In this document: positions 48,601-58,598 of the stretch, piece by piece
Layout: every line of letters begins with the position of its first letter
How positions within the stretch are numbered: the first letter of the stretch is position 1
Assembly (NCBI GenBank): GCA_019916065.1
Contig: CM034240.1
Location: 49,066,372 to 49,130,371, forward strand
Reading direction: 5' to 3'
Length of the DNA: 64,000 nt
Origin: Vitellaria paradoxa
Taxonomy: Eukaryota > Streptophyta > Magnoliopsida > Ericales > Sapotaceae
Position numbers and translations under genes: made by a program
Notes under the pieces: generated by a model
Database searches by the model: none
What the model saw: the letters and a program-made list of their open reading frames with translations, nothing else
Told to the model about the DNA's origin: nothing

Positions 48601-49288
48601 ATTAGCAAATGGTCCTACTTCGCTAGTGAAGGAATATTCTGGTTGCATAATCAATGGCGTAAGATTCCACACAAGAGAACTAGATGATCGTCGAACGAGT
48701 CAAAATAGTGGTGTGCTTGTACGAGGTGATCATGAGCATGAAATGCATGACTTTTATGGTCATATAAGCAAAGTTTGGGAACTTGAATACAGGTGTCATA
48801 ATAAAATTGTGTTGTTCCAATGTGAATGGTATAACACCGGCAACACTGGTAGAACCAGAACAATACGAACGGATGCATATTGCACGAGCATTAATGTCAC
48901 TAGTCGGTGGTATCAATTTGATCCTTTTGTGCTTCCTAGGCAAGCGAAGCAAGTCTTTTACCTAAATGATACTAAATGGGGTAAGCCTTGGCAAGTTGTA
49001 CAACAAGTCCAACATAGGGGTGTGTTTGATGTACCAGAGCTTGATAATGAAGAATTTGGGTATCTTATTGATGGCGATGATGCATTCCAACAAGAGAGCA
49101 TTACCTCAGTTGTTCCAATTGATGTTGAAGCAGAAGTTCATTGTCGTAAAGATGGTGCTGAAGACGAGATTACGTTAGGGGTTAGGTTATCAAATGAAAC
49201 AATAGAGGATAATGGAGATGACGAAGAAGATGAAGACACTGAAATACCTGATGTGGATATGGATCCTGATATGGATTATGATATGTAG
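45671..49288 (+). pseudogene. CACTA transposase, TNP2/TnpD type, one premature stop
   Basis: Four exons can be joined with GT-AG introns and intact phase: 45671-47880, 47965-48270, 48366-48453, 48548-49288, giving about 1114 codons, a normal length. The ATG at 45671 starts MDKSWM, the usual beginning of this family. A transposase-associated domain follows (CPCTKCVNVC, residues about 40-50), then the Transposase_21 core (KCPKCNVSRYK, MRWHKEKC, RNVRLGIATDGFNPLGNMD, IHDWPAFGDVSGWRTKGHYA), the histidine-rich middle (NIDAMHVLKNISEAI) and an acidic tail (DDEEDEDTEIPDVDMDPDMD). The only fault seen is TAG at 47060-47062, with the frame open on both sides. The intact protein would cut the element ends together with the TnpA-like partner. 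Confidence 0.92.
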
Positions 49289-49456
49289 TTATGTTTTGTG
49301 CATCATTTTAAATGTCGCTAAAGTCTTGAATTATTTGTTTGTTTGCATTTCTGTTGTCTTTTTCCTTGTGTTGTTATAACAAAATGTGCTTCTTCCAATC
49401 ATGTTTATCTTATTTGTTATTGGGCTTTACATAACTTATGTCTTATAGTTGCAACG

Positions 49457-51912
49457 ATGGGAAAAGGAAAAAAATAATTCATCCAACCAGGTTCTCTAGT
49501 TACTCAGAAGAAAACCAAATATGAGAGTAAAAGAGATGAGACAATCAAAAAGAACAACACGGTATTAAAGGCTTTTGGAATAGAGAGTACACTAGCTTCT
49601 TTGAGGGGTTCATCTTTTCCAAACTATACAAATGAAAAGGGAGGGGGTACTGGAAGTGATTTAAATGATGATGATGATGATGACTACAGACTACCAGAAG
49701 ATGAGGACGATAGTGACGATAAGTCCTTGGATTCTTTTGAAGAGGTACAATATGGATAATCTTTTAAGTGTTTTTCATTTTGTGTGTGGGGTTTATGAGT
49801 TTAGAAAAAGAGATTTAATTACGTGTGTTTTTGTATCAGCTATGGAAATGCTTGGTAGCTTAGAAAAATCCACCATAATGTGTACTTTATCTCTATTTTA
49901 TCTTATGTAATATTTGTACATTTCTTGTTATTATGTCGTGTTAGGCACTAAAGATGCCACCAAGTGGACCAACAAAATCACAAGTTCAACTCCAAAATGA
50001 CTCGACATTTGTCCTTGAAAGGATGACTCGTTCGACACTAGATCCTACAGTTGAGTCCCAGGTATAATATTGGATGATTAACTATATGTTTTTGTTTGTG
50101 TGGTTCTATGACATAAGAGAAAAAGAGAGCGAGAGTTTTCAGTGTTTTTTTGTCAGCTACGGAAAATGGTTGTTTTCTTAGAAGAACCTATTACAATGTG
50201 TACTTTATCTCTTGATCATTTTTTGTAATGTGTATATATATATATTTTTTTTTGTTTTGTGTTACATTAGGTCCCAGAGATGCCACCAAGTGGACCAACA
50301 AGATCACAAGTTCAGAGGATGACTCGTTTAACATCACATCCTACAGTTGAATCACAGTCCTTACTTCCTGTTGCGGAGATACAAACTGAGGTTGTTGAAG
50401 GTAGCAATGCTGGTAAAATAGTGAATTACATTGATGTGGATATATAAAGTTGAATTTTTTTCCTACCAAATAACTAAATAACATTGTTGTACTATTAAAG
50501 TAGCTCCAAGGCACGGGCGTGGCTTATCACGTGGACTAGAGATCCAAAGACTTGTTGAAAAATCTGGGAAACTACCTGTTCCCATCCCACAAGAGTTTCG
50601 TGCTCCAGTGGGAATTTATGCTTCTAAATTGGCCTCTAAGATTGGTTATGGGGTTCGTACTCAAGTACCTGACCTAAGTGTTAAAAGTTGGAAAGAAGTG
50701 GATGAGGGTACTAAGGGAGCTTTGTATCAATCCATCCAGGTACTTTGGAATACCTATTCAATGCTTTAGTTGATATAGTACATAATTAATGATTACTGCT
50801 AAATCTTGTTTATAGGATCAGTTTGTCTTCGAAGGAGATGCAAGTGATGTCAACAAGGTAATAACAACAAGGTACGGGTGGAGATTGAGTGATTACACCC
50901 ACAGGTTATATGGGAAATTCAAAAAGCTGAAAGCGACCAAGGGGGAAGTGTATGCAAAAAGTCACCCACCTCCTCAAACTAACTTGGAGAAGTGGACCCG
51001 TTTGATTGAAAAGAAGTGGACTAACACAGATTGGCTGGTAACCAAACTTTTTTCCATTCAATATTCTTGTGTTGTTTTTCTATCTAAGATGCAAAATGGA
51101 ACCTTTCATGTCACTCATTGCTCGCAACCATTTAGTTGTATATTTAGTTTATATAATTGTGTTTTGTATTGGTTGTTGGTGCTTGTAGCTTCGAGCAGAG
51201 AAGAATGCAAATAACAGAAACAATAATGGGACAAAGATCACAAAGCATAGATTCGGGTCGAAGTCTTTACCAGTTAGAGTACACGAATATGTGCGTTCTC
51301 GTTCCTCTCTTTAAGTTTGATAAGTTATTGACATGCCAAATTAACCTCTTGAATGTGCATGTGCAATTGATAACTCAGGCTGTACAAAATAATAGTGAAC
51401 TACCAAGATTGCCGAAATTCTATAAATCAACTCACTTTGATAAAGAGAAGGGCCAGTGGGTTGATCCAGCTTGCAAGGCTAACTTTGTACGTATATCTAG
51501 TAATTTTTGTTGATAGACAATCATTATAGGTTTAATTGTAACTTTTTTAATTGCAATTATTAAAAAATGACAGGAGAAAATGAAGCAATTAGAGGCTGCA
51601 CATAATAAAGAAGGTGTTACCCCATTAACAGGGGAGCAGATGTCCATCGAGGTGCTAAAAAAGAGACCAGGTTATGTGAAAGGACTTGGCTTGAGGCCTT
51701 CCTCCTCTCTTAGAACCACACTTGAATCTGCCTCGACCCATGGACATGTGTCACGCCTCGAGTTGAAGATAGAGGCACAAAATGAGACTATAGAGAGGCT
51801 TTTGGAGGCAAATAAGAAGCAACAAATGGTAAATGCCAGCATGATGGAGTTTCTCATTGCAAAAGGGTACACTGAACCTATTGAGAATGTTGGATCATTA
51901 TCTAGTGAATGA
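49457..51912 (+). pseudogene. CACTA TnpA-like gene (Ptta/En/Spm, Transposase_24), early stop
   Basis: Eight exons fit with GT-AG borders and phase: 49457-49744, 49945-50061, 50271-50400, 50504-50739, 50816-51037, 51189-51290, 51379-51486, 51574-51912, about 513 codons. Exon 1 encodes an acidic run (DLNDDDDDDYRLPEDEDDSD). Exons 2 and 3 repeat MPPSGPT(K/R)SQVQ. Exons 4-7 carry the Transposase_24 region (VPIPQEFRAPVGIYASKL, YGWRLSDYTHRLYGKFKK, LPRLPKFYKSTHFD). Exon 8 ends in a helical region (RLELKIEAQNETIERLLEAN). TAA at codon 7 (49475-49477) breaks the frame and no in-frame ATG follows in exon 1; a different upstream exon could bypass it. In En/Spm the partner protein binds the subterminal repeats. 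Confidence 0.85.
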
Positions 51913-53190
51913 CTGGTTAGTGGAATTCTTTTATAACTCTCTCTCTCTCTCTTACTCGTTAGTAGAATTCTAGGTGTCAAAGAGTCCGTCTTATTGTGTA
52001 TGTTATATGAACATTACTAAGTGTATGAAATGCCTGTAATAGAGACTGATACTTAAATAAGACATATCCATTTACGTATGCAGCACGTGCAAGCTAAAAG
52101 CTTATCTTTCCTATAGCCCTTTTTGTTTTTTTTTTTTTATAATCCTAAGTATATAACTAAGCTCTAATCCTAAACCTGACTTATTCCTAAAATATATATA
52201 AAACCAATATTGAAATAGGATAACCTTCAAGTGAAAAGAAAAAAGTGCCAGCAACATTTGCAAAGGAAATAAGATAACTTTAGTCCAGGTGATAGTACAC
52301 TCCATCTTTCTTTCCCATTTTGAAGAGTGTTTCTTGCGCTTACCTAAGGGACAGAGACCACTGGACTGGGATTAGGATAGGTTTACACAAGGCCTAACCT
52401 TAGTATTTCAATTAGACCCCCTTTTAGATAATTTGCTACATAAAAGAATGTAGTCCCTTCGTATGTTTGAATCATTTTTCTATATTAAGAGAAAGGATTG
52501 AGCACTAGCATTTTGCCTTTCATGTTTTTCTTGTCTCATTTTCATCCGTTATTCAGTTATTCTTTTCAGAGCTAATTTTTTTTTTAATAATGCTTCAGTC
52601 CCATAAGGACTCTATACACCAAGAAAGTGAATGGTCTTATTGCTATGTATCTTCCATGATTTTTACTTATACAAACAATACAGAATATCAAACATGATTT
52701 ACTCGGTGCATCTCATTCACATACTTCAACCCCATAATGCTTAGTGTATATGACCCATAATATATTTCTCATTCTAATGTTGCTTCTTGATTTTTTTTCC
52801 CTTGGCAGTGGGTAAGAAGTTCTCTTTGGAGTTTTTGGCTGTGGGAGATAGATGAAATTTCAAGGATACATGGCAAAAGTCGGCACTGAAATGGTGTAGT
52901 ATTTTGGAAAGAACCACGATGCTTTTTGTGAATGCTAGAGAACATTTGTAGTAAACTTTATCTTTTGTTTCCAAGGGCTAAACTTTGTTCTGATGGTTTG
53001 AACCATGATACCACTATTATGTAGCTGAAAGTGATTGGGGTAATGTTCCATAGTTATGATGTTTTGTTTAAGTGAAAGCTAATGAATTTAGGATATTTAT
53101 GGTTACACTTGTCCATGGTTTACACTGTTGCATGAGGTGGTGATGGATCTTAAATATGAGCAAGAACTATGTGGAAAAATATGATATTGA
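51913..53190. other. CACTA 3' region, no gene
   Basis: Lies between the TnpA-like stop and the right subterminal repeats. It is AT-rich, with CT repeats near 51938; 52795-52980 may be an untranslated exon remnant. No coding region is supported. Confidence 0.4.
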
Positions 53191-53199
53191 TAAGAAGTA

Positions 53200-53722
53200 T
53201 TTGCAACGAAAAACGTTCGTTTCTGACAAGGAATTATTTTGTTGGTTAAAAGTCATTGGGGAGGAAAACTTTCAACTCTAAAAGCTTGCTACAGCTCTTT
53301 TGTTAGGAAATTATTTTGTTGGTGATAATGTGCCAATGGCAAGGAAATTATTCCTCACTCATACTATTGGTTCATTGACTAAGTTTATCATTAGCAAGGA
53401 AATATTTGTAGCTAAAAACCTGAATTTTTGGCGAGGAATAATTTCCTCGCCTATTGTGTTCATCCAGGTGACATTCAGTGCTTTAAGTGAGGAACTTCTA
53501 TCTTTTGGCGAGGAAATTTATCATATTTAGTGAGGAATAGTTTCCTCGCAAATTCTGGACAATTGGCGAGGAAAATTATTTTTCTCGCAAAAAGCTTTTG
53601 CAACGAGGTATAGGTAAGGAAAACGGGTGACGAAAAAATTCCTCGCCAATACTTTCGGCGAGGAATTTGAATAATTTCGCGAGGAAATTGTTTCCTCGCA
53701 AAAAGCCATTCGTGTTGTAGTG
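53200..53722. repeat. CACTA right subterminal repeats and terminal inverted repeat
   Basis: GGCGAGGAAA and its complement TTTCCTCGC occur more than ten times, some as head-to-head pairs, up to the terminus GTGTTGTAGTG at 53722. They mirror the left-end motifs. Confidence 0.9.
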
Positions 53723-53725
53723 AAA

Positions 53726-54664
53726 TATTCCATCCATCAGAAAATTATTCTAAATCATCTATCAAGTAGTGGGAAGATCGTCATAATCTCAAAGAAGTTT
53801 TTTTTTTTTTTTTATACATAATTAACTCATAAGCATATATTTTTATGGTCATCACGAATGACTTTCCATCGTATGGTGGCTCCAACGGCCAACTTCTTAT
53901 TTGTTTACGTAAGGTCTGGGTGGCTAATGAGACCAAAGCAACCTGTTATTTTATTGTGGAATTTGAGTCTGATCGGTCGATGCATGCCGGCCACATGGAC
54001 AGTGAACTTCCAGCCATCAATTGGTCAGAGAAGTGTTTATCTTATGTGAAGGTGACAATTTTTTTTTTATCAATTTTTATCAAATTTTTTGATGAATAAT
54101 AGGTCAGAATATAAAAGTAACTCTTTTATGATCAAATTTAAGGGAAATGTTACATTTATAATAATTTTTTACCAATTTTTTTATAACATTTCAAAACAAT
54201 GTTATTTTGGACTAAAAATATAAGAAAAAAATTTATTAATAATGTTCGTTCAATTGCCTGCATATATATATAATATATATGACTATGTAGAAATATTTAT
54301 CTGATTAAAAATATTAAAATTTAATAAATATTAATTTATTTTACATCTCGTTGACATTAGTTAGATGTAGTTTATTGATATTTAAATATATTGTTGATAT
54401 TTCCATAACTTTAATATAAACTAAAAGTAATAGAAATGCAATGTGTTAGTCTGAAATAACGTTGTTTTGAGATGTTATAAAAAATATTCGAGAAAATTGT
54501 TATAAATCTAACATTTTTCCGACTTTAATCAGAAGAAGTTTATACCAAATGGTGAATCATGACACGAGAAAAAACTAATTAAAAATTAAATGTCTCAATC
54601 ACCTATATTTTTATAATTCTCAAATATTGATATATAAAAATTTTAGGTCAAGAGATCAACCATG
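53726..54664. other. Flank between the CACTA element and subtilase 2
   Basis: No gene is supported. An open stretch at 53845-54090 (ending INWSEKCLSYVK) resembles 42290-42390 on the other side of the CACTA element at the DNA level, so it is probably a duplicated non-coding segment. From about 54550 the sequence matches the flank of subtilase 1. Confidence 0.5.
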
Positions 54665-54771
54665 ACACGTTTTAAACATGGTACTCTCTCTCTCTCTAAC
54701 GCCTTTCGACCGGATCTGGTTCTGGAAGATTATAAATAGAACAAGGATGCTGGGTTTCATCCAAACTAAAG
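54665..54771 (+). promoter_or_regulatory. Proximal promoter of subtilase 2
   Basis: Nearly identical to 9095-9204: CT-rich tract, then TATAAATA at about 54731-54738, about 33-40 bp before the ATG. Transcription may persist even though the gene is broken. Confidence 0.7.
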
Positions 54772-56041
54772 ATGGCCATCGCAATCCCAATCCGCGTGGC
54801 CGTCCGCTTATTATTTTTCATTTTTCTCTGTTCTGCAGCAGCAGCTGCTGAAACTGTGTCGTTGGATGCTCCGAAAATTTACGTAGTACACGTGTCGGAA
54901 TCACAAAATCCGTCAACCTTCAGTTCCCATCAGGCATGGTATTCCTTCATCCTACAATCACTGCCATCAAACTCTCCAAACGGCAACAACGCTACTAGCA
55001 CGAGACAAATTATCTATGCCTATGAACGGGCGGCGTGCGGCTTCGCAGCCCGGCTCACTGCGGCACATGTGGCGGAGCTGAGGAAGGTCGCAGGGGTTAT
55101 CGCCGGTCGTCCGGACGAGACACTCCAGATCCAAACCACTCACAGCCCAAGCTTTCTTGGTCTCTCGGACACCACGGGACTCTGGCCTCTCTCCAATTAC
55201 GGCGAAGACATTATCATCGGAGTCCTTGACACCGGGATCTACAACAATGCACGTCCGAGTTTCTCCGACGGGGGACTCTCCCCGGTGCCCAGCAGTTGGA
55301 GAGGCCAATGCCAAACCGGAACGGACTTTCCAGCTTCGTTCTGTAACCGAAAAGTGATTGGCGCGAGGGCTTTCTACCGAGGAGCCCAAGCGAGTTCGGC
55401 CAGGGATTACGATGGACATGGGACGCATGTCGCTTCCACAGCAGCTGGAGCAGCAGTTGCGGGCGCTGGTTTCTATGGATATGGAGCAGGAGAAGCGAGG
55501 GGCATCGCCATGAAGTCGAGAATTGCCGTTTACAAGGTCTGTTGGACGAACGAAGGTTGCTAGCAGGCCGACGTCCTTGCCGGGATGGATCAAGCCATTT
55601 CCGATGGAGTCCACGTCATTTCTTTCTCCATTGCAAATACAGGTCCAACTGCGCTGCCGTACTACAGTGATTACATTGCGATCGGAGCTTTCGGAGTTGT
55701 CCGGAGTGGAATCATGTTTTCGTGCGCAGCCGGGAACATAGGTCCCGGTCCTAGTACAGCTCGGAATCTTGCACCGTGGATGCTCACCGTCGGAGAATCC
55801 ACAATGAATAGGAGGTTTGCGGCCCAAGTTTTTCTAGGTGACGGTGTAATATTCACTGGGGCATCAATTTACGATTCTCCTTCTTCTGGTATATCAAATT
55901 CGGCGCCGCTGGTATACGCCGCCGATAGTGGAACCGGAACAGGAGACCCCTATTGTCGCCCGACCACGCTTAATCCGTCGATAGTCAGGGGAAAGATTGT
56001 GATTTGCGATCGTCATCCACAATTAGAAATCAGTGAAGTGG
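54772..56041 (+). pseudogene. Second subtilase copy, stop codon and retrotransposon insertion
   Basis: Closely matches subtilase 1 from the ATG through about 423 codons. The signal peptide is shorter (loss of Leu repeats), and the propeptide, catalytic Asp (VLDTGIYNN), His (DGHGTHVAST) and oxyanion Asn (CAAGNIGPGPS) are present. TAG at 55561-55563 replaces the TCG serine codon of copy 1, ending translation at 263 residues before the Asn and Ser. The frame stays open after the stop, with a two-codon length difference near 55637. At 56042 a Copia LTR begins, so the PA insert, catalytic Ser and C-terminal domain are cut off; they may resume past 64000. Confidence 0.95.
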
Positions 56042-57500
56042 TGTTGGTTTTTATAGCATAGGATTGAGAAAAATACTTCGAATAGAATGATGAACTCTTT
56101 AAATTTTTCTTCTGATGCACAGCGGAAGCACCTTCTTTCAGCGATTCAGCCTTCCAAATTATTCTCAAATTATCTCTCTAGATAGATATGTGTGGGCACT
56201 CTTTTAGATCACTAGCTAATTGATATATAAAAGATATTTATAAAGAGTTAGATACAGAGTTTGTATCAGAGAAGATCTCTAACTTTAGAGATTATCTCTT
56301 ATCTACTTTCACATATATTTTATCTATATATATCATCTTAATATATATTTAGAAGATATGGTATCTTGAGAAAATCTCTCAATCATATCATCTTATCTAA
56401 ATATATATATTAATTATCTATAATAAATAAATTATAAATAATTAGCCAACTGGACCTGGCTCATCAAGATAAAATTGAGCTAGCTTGGGGACTGAAGGCC
56501 CATGAATTCTTAGCTCCAACTTAAAAGATATTTGAGCCTTGTCATCTCATGACAACCCATTATCTATTAAATTAACTCAGGGCTATTCCACTAAAAGTCC
56601 TGAGCTGTACTCTAGTAGTCCATGTTGAAATTCATTTAATTAAAACAACTTTTAATAAAATGAATTTTGGTCTTAGACCAATAATATCCACTTAATTAAC
56701 CCTCCATTATAAGTTCGTAATTAAGTTAGACTAAATGTCGAGCCCCTTAATTACATATTTAACCCTAAGTCACTATTTGTCTATATTTTGATCATTCTCA
56801 ATATTTTCATATTTGTAAACAATTTACAAATAAATATTGTTATTCAATAAACAATTTATTGAATAAACTGCGGCCACAGATTTAATGATCAAAAAGATAA
56901 ATAGCTTAGGTGAGCGTATCAGAATGGATTCCATCTTGTAAGTATATGTTCCAACGATCCATAATATTAAATCTCCAAGTTATCGAGGTTTTAACCATTA
57001 ATAAAATCTCACTCCGTGATAACTCAAATAGACTTAATCTATGAATGTGAGTCCATTACAAACTCAGGATTAAGGTTTATTAAGTTTATTAAAGCTTATG
57101 TAAATTATGATTAAAGATATTTATTAACCAAATCATAATTTACAATAGTCCATTCAATATGTATATCGCATATACATACTAACTTTCCTACTCAAAGTCA
57201 CCACTTTAATGATCAAGATAAATCACCCAATTAAGAAGTAGAAAAGTTACAGCTTTAACATAATAAAATGCCCGTTTCATTAATAGCTGTGAATTTACTT
57301 TAATTTATAAAACTTATTATTTAAATCTTTCTGTATTGACATCTCATGCCCAATACTTAAATCACATACTTTATAAATAAGGGACATTAATGTATGCTTA
57401 AATAAATAAATATTTTATTATATCCACAAAAATAAACTAAAATAAAATATCATTACATAAAACATGCTTTCAAAAGCACCAAAGAAATATAACTCTAACA
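56042..57500 (-). repeat. Copia 3' LTR, 1459 bp
   Basis: Begins TGTTGG and ends CTAACA on the plus strand, the short inverted ends of an LTR. The start coincides with the sudden loss of similarity to subtilase 1. The inner end abuts the polypurine tract. Confidence 0.85.
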
Positions 57501-57514
57501 ATCTCCCACTTGCC

Positions 57515-57642
57515 CTAAAGCATGTCAGGCATATGACGAACACCCATATCATAAACATGATGATCAAAAACTTTAGCTGCTAGGGTCTTTGTGAATGGAT
57601 CCGCTAGATTCTCTGCAGAAGCAATCTTGGATACAATCACTT
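57515..57642 (-). pseudogene. C-terminal end of Copia pol
   Basis: Reads VIVSKIASAENLADPFTKTL then MGVRHMPDML and a stop, the usual end of Copia RNase H (ENLADPFTK motif). It is separated from the rest of pol by the nested element; the TSD CACTT at 57638-57642 lies within the codons. Confidence 0.9.
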
Positions 57643-58542
57643 TGTAAAGTCTTGTGGCAAATCCAATCAAAATCTTAGTTAAATTAGGAATGCTATTCAA
57701 GTTTCCTAAAGTGATGCAAATTGAAGATTTGAAGAATTCTAAACAATTAAGGAGATAAAATGAATCAAGTTGACCAAGATTTTGAAAAATTCTAATTGGT
57801 GTGAAGGATTACAAAACCTAATGGAATTCGGACGCAGCCTTCTGGAACATGAATGGAATTCCAATGTACCTCGCAGGCACGGCGCAGGGAGCGCGCGGGT
57901 GCGCCCCAAGCACGCAGGCAGCCCGAAGGGAGCGTGCGGGTGCGCCCCAAGCACGCAGGCAGCCCGAAGGGAGCGTGCGGGTGCGCCAAGATGTCTCAGA
58001 AATTCCAGTGAGGTCCGCAGGCTGGAGGATGGGAGCGCGAGGGTGCGCCAGTGTTATTTTCTAAAGCATAAAAATTCCAGTGCAGGTCGCAGGCTGGAGG
58101 ATGGGAGCGCGAGGGATCGAGTTATGAATATTTTGTTCGGATTCAATTTCCTATTTTGCCAAACTAGGGCAACTTTGTAATCCTATATATATGTGAAACC
58201 AACTCTGTAATTGTAAGAGGTGGGAGAACATATTATAGGGACCTAGAGAAAGAGTCTTTGGGTGTTGAGAGCTTTCATGTTCTTTCTCTAAATTTATCTT
58301 GTATTTTCTTTTCACTTTCTGTGTGAGGCAGAAAGCCTACTTGTAGGGTTTATCGAGTGATTCAAGCAAGAGTGACGAAAGGATTCGTGCGAGTGATTCG
58401 TAGAGAGTCTGAGTAGAGTCTTGTAACCCGTTGATAGTGGGATTGTAAATAGAGGTTTTTCTCCCTGTGATAGGGTTTTCTCGTTATTCTCTTGTGTGAT
58501 TACTTTCACTGTGTGTGTGATTGTGTGGGTTTGGAATTTTCA
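57643..58542 (+). repeat. 5' LTR of the gag-only element
   Basis: 900 bp. Contains a GC-rich block (57870-58110) with two tandem 41-bp units (CAGCCCGAAGGGAGCGTGCG plus 21 bp), where the 3' LTR has one. TATATATATG near 58183 may be the promoter. Confidence 0.95.
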
Positions 58543-58544
58543 AT

Positions 58545-58556
58545 TGGTATCAGAGC
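58545..58556 (+). other. Primer-binding site
   Basis: TGGTATCAGAGC, complementary to the 3' end of plant initiator tRNA-Met, two bases after the 5' LTR. Confidence 0.95.
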
Positions 58557-58598
58557 GGGTCACTCTAAGTTCTTGAGTGAAGATCTTCATCTAAACCA

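Larger units (their letters stand above)
42551..53722 (+). mobile_element. Complete CACTA (En/Spm) transposon, 11.17 kb
   Basis: Left end CACTGCAACACAAATGGCTT and right end, read inward, CACTACAACACGAATGGCTT. Both are flanked by AAA (42548-42550, 53723-53725), the 3-bp target duplication of CACTA elements. Subterminal regions are packed with GCGAGGAAA and its complement TTTCCTCGC. Inside, in one direction, lie a TNP2-type transposase gene (45671-49288) and a TnpA-like gene (49457-51912) with clean GT-AG introns. The long leader contains two sets of direct repeats. Each gene has one in-frame stop, so the element is complete in structure but probably recently inactive. Confidence 0.93.

Noticed and set aside
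48651..48952. Antisense ORFs over the fourth transposase exon
   Set aside because: Shadows of a conserved coding exon.
55585..56041. Separate gene after the stop in subtilase 2
   Set aside because: It is in frame with, and the direct continuation of, the same subtilase; no promoter or independent start is likely.
57738..58190. Small proteins encoded in the GC-rich LTR block, repeated at 62000-62400
   Set aside because: The frames lie entirely in LTR repeats and consist of repeat-unit translation; both LTRs give them equally.
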